Source: Marinobacter salarius
GTDB taxonomy: Bacteria > Pseudomonadota > Gammaproteobacteria > Pseudomonadales > Oleiphilaceae
NCBI RefSeq assembly: GCF_032922745.1
Contig: NZ_CP136693.1
Location: 4,030,001 to 4,094,000, forward strand
Reading direction: 5' to 3'
DNA length: 64,000 nucleotides
Positions 24,901 to 34,634 of the stretch are shown here, piece after piece (position 1 is the stretch's first letter; every line of letters starts with the position of its first letter). The notes below the pieces were generated by a model. That model searched no databases. It had not been told where the DNA came from and worked only from the letters and a program-made list of their open reading frames with translations. Both the position numbers and the translations under genes were made by a program.

Positions 24901-26712
24901 TTACTCCTGATTGTTTCCCGCCCCGGTGGATTGACGTTGCGCGTCCCGCTCCCGTATCAGGTTGCGCACTTTTTCTGTCACGGCGTCATTGACCCGGCCA
25001 CTCAGTTGCAGGCTGGTCAGCAACGCTGGAATGTCCTCTTCCAGATTGATATTCAGGACAATGGGATGACCATCTCGTACTTCGGGGCTGCTGCCTTCCA
25101 ACCGCAATCCCAGCACAAGGGTACCATCCTGAGCGTAGTCTATCGTGCTGTTGAGAACGGAGTAGTGAAAGTTTTCCATGGCCTGGACCACCAGTGCCAT
25201 CGCCTGGTTACCCTGAGCCATCCCCTTCAATCGATCGGCAGGCAGTTTCAGCGTACCGCCAGGAGCCACCGCCTGGACCTGCCCGGCATCAATGCTCACA
25301 CCCTCCGGACCAACCCGGACCGGAATGGCGCCCTGAAGCAAACCACTGCCCGCCAACCCCTCGGCGGGGTATACCTGCATCAGTTTCGCCAGTTCAATGC
25401 CGCTGAGTTCAAGGGGAATCCGCAGCGGCATGTCGGCAAGTTGCCATTCTCCGGGTGTGACCCAAACCTCGCCACCCAGAAGCTCGGAAGAGGCCTGGTC
25501 CAGAACCAGGGTACCGCTGGCAATCTGATCCCGGGGTGAGCGATAGAGGCCGGCGACCCGCACATCGCGCAAGGCGATGCCCGGATTGAGGATATCTAAT
25601 ACCAGGTCGGAGGTCCGGACATTTACGTGGTCATTGTCCAGGTTCAGATTCACCCTGCCGTCGAGACCGGTCCAGGCCGTCCGGTCGTACAATCCACCAA
25701 GGTTATCGAAAACAAGGTCTCCCTGAACGCGGATGCCCTGAGATGGGAAGCGCGCACTCAGGGCCGCCTCGACGCGGCCGTCACTCACCTCGAGCGCCGC
25801 GGGCCACGCGGTGAACGTATCCGCCAGCGCGCGACCGCCACTTGCTCCGGCAGCGTTCATGCTCACCTCAAGCGCCGGTATGCCTTCGAACGGATAGTTC
25901 ATGTCCATGTCAGCATCGACGCCTGCATCCGACGAAAGCCTGCCTTCGATCTTCAATTCGCTGAGGGTGCCGTCCAGTTGCCCATCGAATCGCCAGGGCT
26001 GGGGAAGCAACTGGGAGTTGTGAATGGTGGCGACGGTCGCTTCAAACGGCCCCTCGACCGCAAGACGCTCCAATGCCATGGGGGCCAGCTGATAGTCCCC
26101 GACCAGAGTCACACCCGCCAGGTTGACCACGAGGTCATCCAACCGGGAATCCTTTCCGGGCGCGGCAATATCGTCGAACTCGACACGGCTTTGTTCGCCG
26201 AGGGTCAGTGTTGCAGACCGCTCGCTGGCTGTACCGCTGACCGTCAGGTTTATCCGGCCTTCACCCATCGTCCAGCCAGCAAGGCCCCGTTCAGCCACGC
26301 GCCCTTCGATCTTCATGGCGCTGGTGGTGAGTTGCCGTTTATCGGGTTCCAGGGGACTTGAGATTGTCAGATCGCCCTCAGCATGGACACCTTGCGGCAG
26401 AGTCAGTGCCAGTTGTTCGATCACAATGGCCTCGGGCATGGGGCCATACCAATGCCAGCGCCAGGCCAGCGACAGTTGCTTCCCCACCATGTGATAGCGC
26501 TGCCCTTCCCGGCTCTGGGTTGCAGACAATCGGTGCAGTCGCAGGCCCGCCAGCGAGACGTCACCCCATCGCCATTCAAGGTTGCTGATGCCGTTGGCCT
26601 TCCGCCAGGTCTCCCACGCCACAAGGGCATACAGGCCTCCCGCCATCGACAACATGACAATCAGGCTCAGAAGCAGTAGCAGGCATCGGCGTAATGTCAT
26701 GAAAGCTGCCAT
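24901..26712 (-). CDS. ydbH: YdbH family AsmA-like intermembrane lipid-transport protein
   Basis: About 603 residues; E. coli YdbH is near 880, so this is a shortened version. One N-terminal inner-membrane helix (LRRCLLLLLSLIVMLSMAGG) precedes a long beta-rich periplasmic region. The C-terminal DUF with LRLEGSSPEVRDGHPIVLNI and LEEDIPALLTSLQLSGRVND is conserved. With YnbE it should form a phospholipid conduit redundant with TamB and YhdP. The start is uncertain (ATG 26712, ATG 26700 or TTG 26715), none with a strong RBS. Confidence 0.88.
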   Translation of the reverse strand: MAAFMTLRRCLLLLLSLIVMLSMAGGLYALVAWETWRKANGISNLEWRWGDVSLAGLRLHRLSATQSREGQRYHMVGKQLSLAWRWHWYGPMPEAIVIEQLALTLPQGVHAEGDLTISSPLEPDKRQLTTSAMKIEGRVAERGLAGWTMGEGRINLTVSGTASERSATLTLGEQSRVEFDDIAAPGKDSRLDDLVVNLAGVTLVGDYQLAPMALERLAVEGPFEATVATIHNSQLLPQPWRFDGQLDGTLSELKIEGRLSSDAGVDADMDMNYPFEGIPALEVSMNAAGASGGRALADTFTAWPAALEVSDGRVEAALSARFPSQGIRVQGDLVFDNLGGLYDRTAWTGLDGRVNLNLDNDHVNVRTSDLVLDILNPGIALRDVRVAGLYRSPRDQIASGTLVLDQASSELLGGEVWVTPGEWQLADMPLRIPLELSGIELAKLMQVYPAEGLAGSGLLQGAIPVRVGPEGVSIDAGQVQAVAPGGTLKLPADRLKGMAQGNQAMALVVQAMENFHYSVLNSTIDYAQDGTLVLGLRLEGSSPEVRDGHPIVLNINLEEDIPALLTSLQLSGRVNDAVTEKVRNLIRERDAQRQSTGAGNNQE

Positions 26713-26719
26713 CAATGGG

Positions 26720-28288
26720 TCAGTGTCCGCGCCAGTTCACCGTGTACAGGTCGTGGCGGCGATCCTTGAGGTTCTTCACGGTGCCGCTGTTGCGGGCGGT
26801 AAGCAGTGTTTCCGGCCGTAGATCGGCAAAGGCGACGGTCTCCACGTTCGGCGTGGTATCCGCGGCGATGCCATCACGGGCAAAGGGAAAATCACAGGGT
26901 GTCAGGATGCAACTCTGGCCGTACTGCAACTCCATGTTGGGCACTTTGGGCAGGTTGCCGACATTGCCGGACATGATCACGAACAGCTGGTTTTCCACCG
27001 CACGGGCCTGGCAGCAATACCGTACCCTCAGATAACTCTGGCGCTCATCGGTACAGAAAGGCACGAACAGGATCTGGATGCCCTGGTCCACCAGATGACG
27101 CGTCAGCTCGGGAAACTCCGCATCGTAGCAAACCAGGACACCAATGGGGCCGCAATCGGTTTCAATGGCAGTGACACGGCTGCCACCGGTGATATTCCAC
27201 CAATAGGCTTCGTTTGGCGTGGGGTGAATCTTGGGCTGCGAGAACACCTGCCCGTCCCTCAGGAAGACATAGGCAACATTGCGAACCCGGCCGTCCTCTT
27301 CCTTGACCGGCGTGGAGCCACCGATAATGTTGATGTTGTGCCTCAGGGCCAGATCCCGCATCAGGTTGCGGAAGGGTTCGGCGTATTCCGTCACCGCTTC
27401 GATGGCTTCTGCCGGGGTCCCTTCACGGCTTTCAATGGACAGCAATTGCAGCGTGAACAACTCCGGGAACACCACGAAATCACCTTTGTAGGTGGACACC
27501 ACATCCACAAAGTACCGGACGATGTCGCTGAATTCTTCAAACGATGTCACCCGGCGCTGCTGGTACTGGACCGTGCCGATCCGAACGGTGTCGGGCATTC
27601 GCCGCCCGTATCGCTTGCGTTTGCCATTGTCGCCGTTACGGGCAACCTTGGGATTCCGCCAGGTCAGGTGGATACCGTAACCAAGGGAAGCGTGGTCAGC
27701 ATCCAGGTAGTGCGGAATAATGCCGTGGATTTCAAAACCGTTGTGTAATTGGAACGACAGTACCGGGTCCCGCTGCTTTTTCGATTTCACCGCCTCCACG
27801 TACTCTTCCACCGATTCAAACTTCTTCAGGCGCCTGGCCAGTGTCGGTAACCTGCCCGCGAACACAACGCCCTGCAACTCCAGCGCCTGGCAGAGCGTTT
27901 TACGTTCGTTGTACAAGCGCTCACCAATGCGGTAGCCACGGCAGTCGGGGTCTACACACACCTCCATGCCGTACAGCCACTCCCCTTCCGGGTCGTGGCG
28001 CGAGGCATAACCGTTACCGGTAATTTCTGTCCAGTCATGGGGCGCCAATGCAACGTCTTCACCAATACGAAACGTGGCGCAATACCCCACCACACGGTCA
28101 CCCAGCATGGCGACAAACTGGCCATCAGGAAAGGTGTTGATCTGCCCTGTCAGGGGGCCAGCGGTGTAGCCATACATCCCTGTGCCCGCGTACACCCGGC
28201 GGCTCAGGGCGATGATTCCCGGTATATCGCCAAGGGTGGCGTTTCTTACGTACAGGCGCTGTGTCTTGTCTGAAAAGGGAGGACTCAT
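26720..28288 (-). CDS. GNAT N-acetyltransferase fused to nitrilase-family carbon-nitrogen hydrolase
   Basis: 522 residues. The N-terminal GNAT domain (about 10-175) starts LYVRNATLGDIPGIIALSRR and has CVDPDCRGYRIGERLYNERK as acetyl-CoA loop. The C-terminal nitrilase-like domain runs from about 225: catalytic Glu in VVFPELFTLQLL, Lys in PVKEEDGRVRNV or nearby, and Cys in GVLVCYDAEFPELTRHL. Fusions of this type are conserved but have no known substrate. The ATG at 28288 has GAGG 5 bp upstream. Confidence 0.92.
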   Translation of the reverse strand: MSPPFSDKTQRLYVRNATLGDIPGIIALSRRVYAGTGMYGYTAGPLTGQINTFPDGQFVAMLGDRVVGYCATFRIGEDVALAPHDWTEITGNGYASRHDPEGEWLYGMEVCVDPDCRGYRIGERLYNERKTLCQALELQGVVFAGRLPTLARRLKKFESVEEYVEAVKSKKQRDPVLSFQLHNGFEIHGIIPHYLDADHASLGYGIHLTWRNPKVARNGDNGKRKRYGRRMPDTVRIGTVQYQQRRVTSFEEFSDIVRYFVDVVSTYKGDFVVFPELFTLQLLSIESREGTPAEAIEAVTEYAEPFRNLMRDLALRHNINIIGGSTPVKEEDGRVRNVAYVFLRDGQVFSQPKIHPTPNEAYWWNITGGSRVTAIETDCGPIGVLVCYDAEFPELTRHLVDQGIQILFVPFCTDERQSYLRVRYCCQARAVENQLFVIMSGNVGNLPKVPNMELQYGQSCILTPCDFPFARDGIAADTTPNVETVAFADLRPETLLTARNSGTVKNLKDRRHDLYTVNWRGH

Positions 28289-28447
28289 GGAAACCTCGGA
28301 AGCTGGAAGCCTAAAGTCATAGTTCGCGAAATGTCCTCGAGCCGTCAAGTGGCCTCTGCAGAAAACAAATCGAAGCAAACTTTAACCTGACAAACCGGCG
28401 CCAGGCCTTTTAGAGTAGGCCCATGTAAAACGATTAGAGGCTTTCCC

Positions 28448-28951
28448 ATGAATCGGCGCCCAGTGCTTCCGATGCTCGCAATCCTGATGGCCGTCGGCCT
28501 CGCAGGCTGCGCCAGTAACCAGAACCTGCCTCCAACGAATGGCACCACCTGGCAGCCCCCTCACAACGCCACACCCGAGGATGCGGCGACAGCAGATCGG
28601 TTATGGCAGGTATTCGAGCGTTACGAAGGCACGCCCTATCGCTACGGCGGCACCTCAGCCAATGGCTTCGATTGCTCTGGCTTCATCGCCACTGCCTTCG
28701 ATGAAGCCCTCGGCCGTCAGTTACCCCGTACAACCTCACAGATGCTGGCATCCGGTGACGTGGTCGGGCGTGACCAGCTGCGTGCTGGCGACCTGGTGTT
28801 TTTCCGTATCAAAGGCAAGGACCAGCATGCTGGCATCTACATGGGTGGTGACAGCTTCATTCATTCCTCGACCTCCATCGGCGTTACCCGCTCGTCCCTC
28901 AACGGATACTACTGGCGGGATCGTTTCAGCCAGGCTAGACGGTTTGACTAG
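28448..28951 (+). CDS. NlpC/P60 family lipoprotein peptidase
   Basis: 167 residues. The lipobox is VGLAGC (Cys near 21). The catalytic triad of cell-wall endopeptidases is visible: Cys in NGFDCSGFIATAFDEALG, His in GKDQHAGIYMGGDSFIHSS, and a third polar residue after. It probably cleaves peptidoglycan cross-links or stems from the outer membrane (Spr/MepS-like). It overlaps the convergent antiporter gene by 4 bp. Confidence 0.93.
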   Translation: MNRRPVLPMLAILMAVGLAGCASNQNLPPTNGTTWQPPHNATPEDAATADRLWQVFERYEGTPYRYGGTSANGFDCSGFIATAFDEALGRQLPRTTSQMLASGDVVGRDQLRAGDLVFFRIKGKDQHAGIYMGGDSFIHSSTSIGVTRSSLNGYYWRDRFSQARRFD

Positions 28952-29985
28952 CCCGCCAATAGCAACACCACGCCCAGCAGATAGAGAACCATGATAACCA
29001 CGCTTTCTGTACCGATCTGACCGATACCGTGGCGCTCACGGCGGATCAGCCCCATCATCAGCACACCGGACATCAAGAGGGTGAGCGCCGCCCAGAATAC
29101 CGAATCCTCCGGCATGGCATGGTAGATCGACCCGTCCCGGTAGGCGATATCGGAGGCTGCAGTAAACAGCGTGTCGAACGCGTTGCCGCCAATGATACCG
29201 CTTACGGCCAAGGTCAGCGCGCCTCGGCGAACCGCGGCTATGGACGTCACCAGCTCGGGTATTGACGTACTGATCGCCGTCAACATCACGCCAACAATCG
29301 TCTGGCTCAGGTTAGCCCTGTCTGCAATCACCGTTGCCGCCGGCTCCAGCATCCAGCCTGCAATTCCGAGCACCAGCATCAGCGCCAGAAATTCAATCCA
29401 AAGCCGTAGCAGCGGCGGCATGGCTGTTACGTCGTCAGGCTCGTCTTCCCGCGTGTCCCTGGTTATTGAAGGCCGCCACATGGGCGATTCCGATGCGTCC
29501 CTCACCAGGTAAATTCCGAAAATGTAGGCACCCAGAAGAACCGGTGTGACCGGATGAACACCGAAGAACGTCACGTCCGGCAGGTGGGGCGCGAACAGGA
29601 TCAACGCCAGAAGGCAGATCAACAAGCCGTTCTGCATCATGTTCGGCACAGACGCAGCCGCATGCTCGAGATTGGCGCGACGATAAACCATGTCCGCCAC
29701 CGCAAGGAAAAACGTCTGGACAGCAATGCCACCCAAAGCGTTGCTCACGGCCAGTTCCGCGTTGCCGTGCCACGCTGCAGTCACCGACAGCACCGACCCA
29801 CCCAGGGATGTCGACGCCCCCAGAAGCACCGCACCCGCAGCGGCCTCTCCTATTCCTGTGCGGTCAGCGAGTTGGTCCACAACCCGTGTGATACGCGTAC
29901 CGGCCAGCGCAATAATGGCGGCACACACGAAAAACACGAGACTACCCTGAAGAAGGGTCCAGCTTCCGGGAGACGATAGCTCCAC
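28948..29985 (-). CDS. CaCA-family Na+/Ca2+ (cation/proton) antiporter
   Basis: 345 residues, about ten membrane helices in two inverted repeats. The alpha-1 motif is GASTSLGGSVLSVTAAWHGN and alpha-2 is ISTSIPELVTSIAAVRRG with GIIGGNAFDTLF; both hold the acidic or polar residues that line the ion path. The start GTG at 29985 has AGGAG 9 bp upstream; the open frame continues upstream through the DUF2784 gene and is not used. Confidence 0.88.
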   Translation of the reverse strand: MELSSPGSWTLLQGSLVFFVCAAIIALAGTRITRVVDQLADRTGIGEAAAGAVLLGASTSLGGSVLSVTAAWHGNAELAVSNALGGIAVQTFFLAVADMVYRRANLEHAAASVPNMMQNGLLICLLALILFAPHLPDVTFFGVHPVTPVLLGAYIFGIYLVRDASESPMWRPSITRDTREDEPDDVTAMPPLLRLWIEFLALMLVLGIAGWMLEPAATVIADRANLSQTIVGVMLTAISTSIPELVTSIAAVRRGALTLAVSGIIGGNAFDTLFTAASDIAYRDGSIYHAMPEDSVFWAALTLLMSGVLMMGLIRRERHGIGQIGTESVVIMVLYLLGVVLLLAG

Positions 29986-30020
29986 GTTAAAAATCTCCTT
30001 GGAAAAAGAGAGAATGGCGC

Positions 30021-30416
30021 CTATCTGCGCGAGCGAGGCGGAAACCACCACCAGGTAGCGACGACCAGAAGCCCAAATACCGTATAGGCGGCAATGAACA
30101 CCCAGGCAGGCGCATCGTAATAGAGAATCTGCTGCAGCCAATGCTCGATAAAGCTGCCGGTGTAGCCATCAACACCCGCCTTTGACCGTAGCCATATTTC
30201 CAGCGTGGTCAACGGGCAGACAATACCAAGCCAGGCCTCTGCAACCACGATGGCAATCGCGCCCAGATGGGCCAGCCGGAACCACAAGTTGTTCACCCAA
30301 CGCCAACCCAGGCCGTTGCCCGCCAGCACCAGAACCAACCCGAACAGAACGAAGGCCACCACCAGCAGATGAATGGTCAGGACGGTATCGGCGAGAATCT
30401 GATAAACGTTGCCCAT
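30021..30416 (-). CDS. DUF2784 membrane protein
   Basis: 131 residues, about four helices. The family pattern is ADTVLTIHLLVVAFVLFGLV, RLAHLGAIAIVVAEAWLGIV followed by CPLTTLE, with a conserved WLGIVCPLTT core and IEHWLQQILYYDAP. No function is known. It is 35 bp upstream of the antiporter gene and on the same strand. Confidence 0.9.
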   Translation of the reverse strand: MGNVYQILADTVLTIHLLVVAFVLFGLVLVLAGNGLGWRWVNNLWFRLAHLGAIAIVVAEAWLGIVCPLTTLEIWLRSKAGVDGYTGSFIEHWLQQILYYDAPAWVFIAAYTVFGLLVVATWWWFPPRSRR

Positions 30417-30592
30417 GACGACTGTCTACTCTAACAAATTGCCAGATTCCTATGATCCCGCCAGATAACATCGGTTGGCAAACGTGGACTCGCGCACGGA
30501 ATGCACGATAATATCTGTAGCAAATACCTACAATCTTCTGTGGTTATGTCGGCGCCTCAAGCGCGCCCGTGATAAACGGAATTACAAACGCT

Positions 30593-31711
30593 ATGGATCC
30601 AGCACCCGGAAATCATCTCCAAGCCGTCAAAATAGAACTTAACCGCCTTGAGACCTACCGGCGGCGTACCTATCTTGGCGTACTGGCCCTGACCGTGGCT
30701 ATCATGATGCTCAGTTGGGCCTTCCGGGAACAGAGCGATCCGTTCATTACCATCGCCTACCCTGTTTTTTCCATCATTCTCACCATTCTTGGCTTCGCAT
30801 TCTGGCACCGATCCTTGCAGCTCAGAACCATGGAAATCACCCTCGTCGCTGTAGTCGGGACAATGATTCTCAGCCGCCTCGCATGGCATTTTGCGGTTGG
30901 CGACCCGCTCGGCGAACACCTTCTTTTGCTCACGGGCGGGCACTACTGGGCAGTGGGTATCATGATCGTTGGCGGTTTTATTGCGCTTGGTTTTCGGGGC
31001 GGCATGGTGACAGGTGTCGCGACCTTGCTGTTTTCGGGCGCGCTGGCCACCCAGGAAGTCTCTCAATGCTTCCTGGCAGCAGGCGATCACTGTCAAAACT
31101 GGGTATACCTGCTGCGCATCCATCTGTTCCTCACCGTTCTGTTGGTGCTTACCAGCGCCGGAACGCTGCTGCGTGAACGCTCCTGGAGTGCCTTTGCGCG
31201 AGCTGAAACCCTGCACCATTGGGCGAACACAGACCCGCTATGCGGCCTGGCAAACCGCCGGGGTGCTGACCGTTTCCTGTCTGCCGAAGCCGCCCAGGCA
31301 GACCGATACCAGCGCCCTCTGACCATCATTCTGATTGATATTGACGAATTCAAGAGCATCAACGATGACTACGGCCACGAAATCGGTGATGCGGTGATTC
31401 GCGGGTTTGCAGACATCCTTTCCAAAACCGTTCGTGAAGTGGACCTCGCCGCACGCTGGGGCGGAGACGAATTCCTCGTCGCTACACCGGGCGTGGACCT
31501 TCGCAGCGCCCGCCATGCTGCACAGCGCTGCCGCCGCGCCATTGAAAGGGCACCCATCGCGGGTGTCTCCGTGACCGCAACCGTCGGTATTGCCGAATAC
31601 CTGCCTGGGCAGGGCATCGAGGATGCCATCAGCCGGGCCGACGCCATGCTATACCGCGCCAAGGCCGCTGGCCGAAACCGGGTGATTACGGAAGCCTGCG
31701 AACTGATCTGA
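30593..31711 (+). CDS. Membrane-bound diguanylate cyclase (GGDEF)
   Basis: About 372 residues. Five or six N-terminal membrane helices form an unassigned sensor region (to about residue 205). The GGDEF domain follows: DPLCGLANRRGADRFL, DIDEFKSINDDYGHEIGDAV and the active site RWGGDEFLVA. The inhibitory I-site RxxD is present (REVD before AARWGGDEF), so product inhibition by c-di-GMP is expected. A GTG start at 30569 is an alternative; RBS evidence is weak at both. Confidence 0.92.
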   Translation: MDPAPGNHLQAVKIELNRLETYRRRTYLGVLALTVAIMMLSWAFREQSDPFITIAYPVFSIILTILGFAFWHRSLQLRTMEITLVAVVGTMILSRLAWHFAVGDPLGEHLLLLTGGHYWAVGIMIVGGFIALGFRGGMVTGVATLLFSGALATQEVSQCFLAAGDHCQNWVYLLRIHLFLTVLLVLTSAGTLLRERSWSAFARAETLHHWANTDPLCGLANRRGADRFLSAEAAQADRYQRPLTIILIDIDEFKSINDDYGHEIGDAVIRGFADILSKTVREVDLAARWGGDEFLVATPGVDLRSARHAAQRCRRAIERAPIAGVSVTATVGIAEYLPGQGIEDAISRADAMLYRAKAAGRNRVITEACELI

Positions 31712-31716
31712 ACGCC

Positions 31717-32829
31717 CTACTGGCGCTCCAACCACTCCAGAAACCATTGCTCCCGCAGATCAACGGTCTGCGAATACCAATGGTGGTCACGGATTACAGC
31801 ATTGTCCAAATGAGAGGGAGCGGTCGGCATGTAGGGCCGCATGGGCACCCCTGCATCAGTGTGCAACCCAACCCTCTGCTGGGCCGACTTGCGTGTTGGC
31901 CCATAGCTGATCAGGTTGGCCTGGGCGGCCATGTTTTCTGCCCGGGTTGCAAAGGCGATAAAATCCGCTGCCTGGTCTGACTGATCGGTGCCACGGGGAA
32001 TCGCCCAACTGTTAAAGCCAATCAACTGTCCGTCCCATATAACCGAGATCGGGGCACCTTCCATCGCCCTCGCATGGAAGAATCGACCATTGTAGCCCGT
32101 AGCCATGGCAGCCTCGCCACTGGTCAGCAGTTCCACTGATTCGTCGCCACGGGTCCACCAGATGATGGCCTCGCGGATGTCATCCAGCCGCTGGGACGCC
32201 AACTCAAGCCCGCGCCGGGTACTGAGCAGATCGTAAAGCTGCTCTCTCGGCACCGAAAGTGACAGCAGCGCCCATTCGAAGAGCCCAACCGGCGATTTTC
32301 TGAGCGCCCGCTTTCCTGGAAAATCCTCCAGATTGAAGAAATCCTCCACGCTGTCTGGCTTTACCCCCGGGAACGCCCGGTTGTCGAAGGCAATAACGGT
32401 TGAGAACACAATCTGGGTGATAAAACACCGGTGAATGGCGTCGTCCATGAAGTCATCCACGGCCGGCGTACCATCGGGGGCCGGTACCAGAATGTCCGGT
32501 TCAACGATATCCAGCAGGCCTTCCTCACAGGCGGCGCTGGCGTCGGACTGTATCATGTCAATCACATCCCACTCGGCATCACCATCGGCAAGATGCTCCC
32601 GCAAGGCCTTCACTCCGCCGTCGTAATGCACAGTCTCAATCTCGACACCGGTTGCCGCCGTATATGGCTCAAAATAGGCCCTTCGCTGACTCTCCTCGTA
32701 GGCACCACCCCAAGTGACGACAGTGAGCACCTCGCGCTCCTCATCCCCGCCTTGCGCCTGCAGGGCCGCCGGAATGACCAACAGGCCGATCATCAGCAAA
32801 CGAAGTCCCGGTAAGCTAAGCCGCTTCAT
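31717..32829 (-). CDS. ABC-transporter periplasmic substrate-binding protein (polyamine type)
   Basis: 370 residues with a signal peptide (MKRLSLPGLRLLMIGLLVIP, ending ALQA). Group 1/PotD-like features are LTVVTWGGAYEESQRRAYFE, WDVIDMIQSDASAACEEGLL and FDNRAFPGVKPDSVEDFFNL. Ligands of the group include spermidine, putrescine and gamma-aminobutyrate. No permease or ATPase gene is adjacent, so the partner must lie elsewhere. The ATG overlaps the end of the ClC gene by 14 bp, suggesting coupling. Confidence 0.87.
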   Translation of the reverse strand: MKRLSLPGLRLLMIGLLVIPAALQAQGGDEEREVLTVVTWGGAYEESQRRAYFEPYTAATGVEIETVHYDGGVKALREHLADGDAEWDVIDMIQSDASAACEEGLLDIVEPDILVPAPDGTPAVDDFMDDAIHRCFITQIVFSTVIAFDNRAFPGVKPDSVEDFFNLEDFPGKRALRKSPVGLFEWALLSLSVPREQLYDLLSTRRGLELASQRLDDIREAIIWWTRGDESVELLTSGEAAMATGYNGRFFHARAMEGAPISVIWDGQLIGFNSWAIPRGTDQSDQAADFIAFATRAENMAAQANLISYGPTRKSAQQRVGLHTDAGVPMRPYMPTAPSHLDNAVIRDHHWYSQTVDLREQWFLEWLERQ

Positions 32830-34546
32830 TTTCTTCCTCACGCAGGTCATGCACGATTTCAAGATACGCCCTAATGACCGCCTCTTCCGGAACCACACCT
32901 ATCAATCGGCCATCCCGGTCCACCAACGGTACAGCTTCGCCGAGGAAACCCCGCAACATGTCCATGGATTGCCATACCGTGGTGTCGTGATCAAAGAGGG
33001 TGAAAGATCGGATCGCCACGTCAGACACCGGCGTATCGGCGGCGCAGTTAACCATGCCCTGCAGCCTGAGCACACCCAGCAGTTTGCCCTCCGGCGTCAG
33101 GACCATGGCCTCGGAACGGTGGTCCTCCACCAGGCGCTGACGAACATCTCCCACGGTGTCGTGGGCGTTGGCCGTAGTCACGGCCCTGGAAAGATAATCA
33201 CTGATCCTGTGAGTCTCCAGTATCGCCTTGTCGCGCCCCAGAGACAGGTCAAAGCCACGGGCACGCAACTGCAGATCGAACAGCGAACGCCCGATCACGC
33301 GATAGGAAATCAGGTTGGCAAACACCACAGACACCATGGCGGCGATCGTCAGGTCGTAACTGCGGGTCAGTTCGAACACGATCAGAATGGTGGTCAACGG
33401 CGCCCCGATAACGGAACTGGCCAGTGCCATCATGCCGCAAATGGCATACACCACCAGGCCTGAGTGGGGCACTGGTACCACATAAGGCAACACCAGACCG
33501 AAAAAGGCTCCGAAGAGAATTCCGATCAACAGGGCCGGACTGAAAACCCCACCTACGAAGCCAAATCCCACGCACAATGCCGTCAACCCAAGCTTGGCGA
33601 TGATGATCAACGCCAGCTCACCAATACCGAATGCACCTTCGATGGTGGCAAAGCGCAGGGTTTCCTGCCCAATCCCCAGCACCTCCGGTATCCACAGGGC
33701 TACCAGCCCCACCGTCAAGCCTGCGGCGGCCGGCCGTGCCCACGCTACACCAATCCAGCGACGTGCGGCGTTGGTACTGAGCCGAAGCAGCACCATGAAC
33801 ACCCAGGCCAGACCTGCACATAGCACACCTTCGAGGGCGAAAAACACGAACTCGTAGCTATGCGCCACGCGATCGAAATTCACCAGGAAAAGCGCTGGGC
33901 GGTCAAAGATCACATTGGCGATGATATAGCCGGTCGCCGCGGCCACCGTAACCGGTGCGAACGCACGCAACGAATAGTGGCGCAGGATCACTTCGTGGGC
34001 AAACACCAGCCCCGCAATGGGGGCATTGAACGCCGTGGAAATGGCCGCTGCCACACCACAGGCAATCGCAATGGAACGCTGATGGCGCAGGTTAAGCCGC
34101 AGACGCCCCACCAGATTCCCGAACATCGCGCCCAGATACACCAACGGGCCATACTGCCCAACCGAGGCACCACTACCCAGAGAAACCAGCGCCGCGAAGG
34201 TTGATGCCACACCACTCCTGAAGCCGGGAGCCGGCCTGGTGGTCTGCGCCGCCAGGATTGCATCCGGCGGGGCCAGGCCACGTTTTTCCTGAACCAGAAA
34301 GTGCACGACCAGGCCGACGATCAGGCCACCAACGGTGGGTACGAGAATCGTCGCCGTCGCTACCAGCCCCGGCTGGTCCTCCGCGAGTATGCGGGCGTAA
34401 GGAGACATTAGCAGCCGGTCGTTGAGATAGTGCACCGCATCCACAAATCCGATCGCTGCCAGTGAAGCAGCACTTCCTACAGCAATGGCCACCACTGTCA
34501 CCATGCCAATCTGATACACGATCTGCTGAACGCCGCGCCTGTCCAT
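32816..34546 (-). CDS. ClC-family chloride channel/transporter with CBS pair, gating Glu replaced
   Basis: 576 residues: a ClC membrane domain (to about 435) and two C-terminal CBS domains (RQRLVEDHRSEAMVLTPEGK and DMLRGFLGEAVPLVDRDGRL). GGVFSPALLIG matches the GxFxP anion motif. The usual GREGP reads GQYGP, putting Tyr132 where the gating glutamate is expected. The inner proton-pathway Glu is probably kept in VFAHEVILR. It may therefore be a channel or an uncoupled transporter. The downstream binding-protein gene overlaps it. Confidence 0.92.
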   Translation of the reverse strand: MDRRGVQQIVYQIGMVTVVAIAVGSAASLAAIGFVDAVHYLNDRLLMSPYARILAEDQPGLVATATILVPTVGGLIVGLVVHFLVQEKRGLAPPDAILAAQTTRPAPGFRSGVASTFAALVSLGSGASVGQYGPLVYLGAMFGNLVGRLRLNLRHQRSIAIACGVAAAISTAFNAPIAGLVFAHEVILRHYSLRAFAPVTVAAATGYIIANVIFDRPALFLVNFDRVAHSYEFVFFALEGVLCAGLAWVFMVLLRLSTNAARRWIGVAWARPAAAGLTVGLVALWIPEVLGIGQETLRFATIEGAFGIGELALIIIAKLGLTALCVGFGFVGGVFSPALLIGILFGAFFGLVLPYVVPVPHSGLVVYAICGMMALASSVIGAPLTTILIVFELTRSYDLTIAAMVSVVFANLISYRVIGRSLFDLQLRARGFDLSLGRDKAILETHRISDYLSRAVTTANAHDTVGDVRQRLVEDHRSEAMVLTPEGKLLGVLRLQGMVNCAADTPVSDVAIRSFTLFDHDTTVWQSMDMLRGFLGEAVPLVDRDGRLIGVVPEEAVIRAYLEIVHDLREEENEAA

Positions 34547-34634
34547 ACTGCAAGTAAAGTCCCGATTGCCACGGGACTCAACTGCTCACATTGAAAACCG
34601 GTCAGGCGCAAACGTTACACGAACACCCCTGCCG

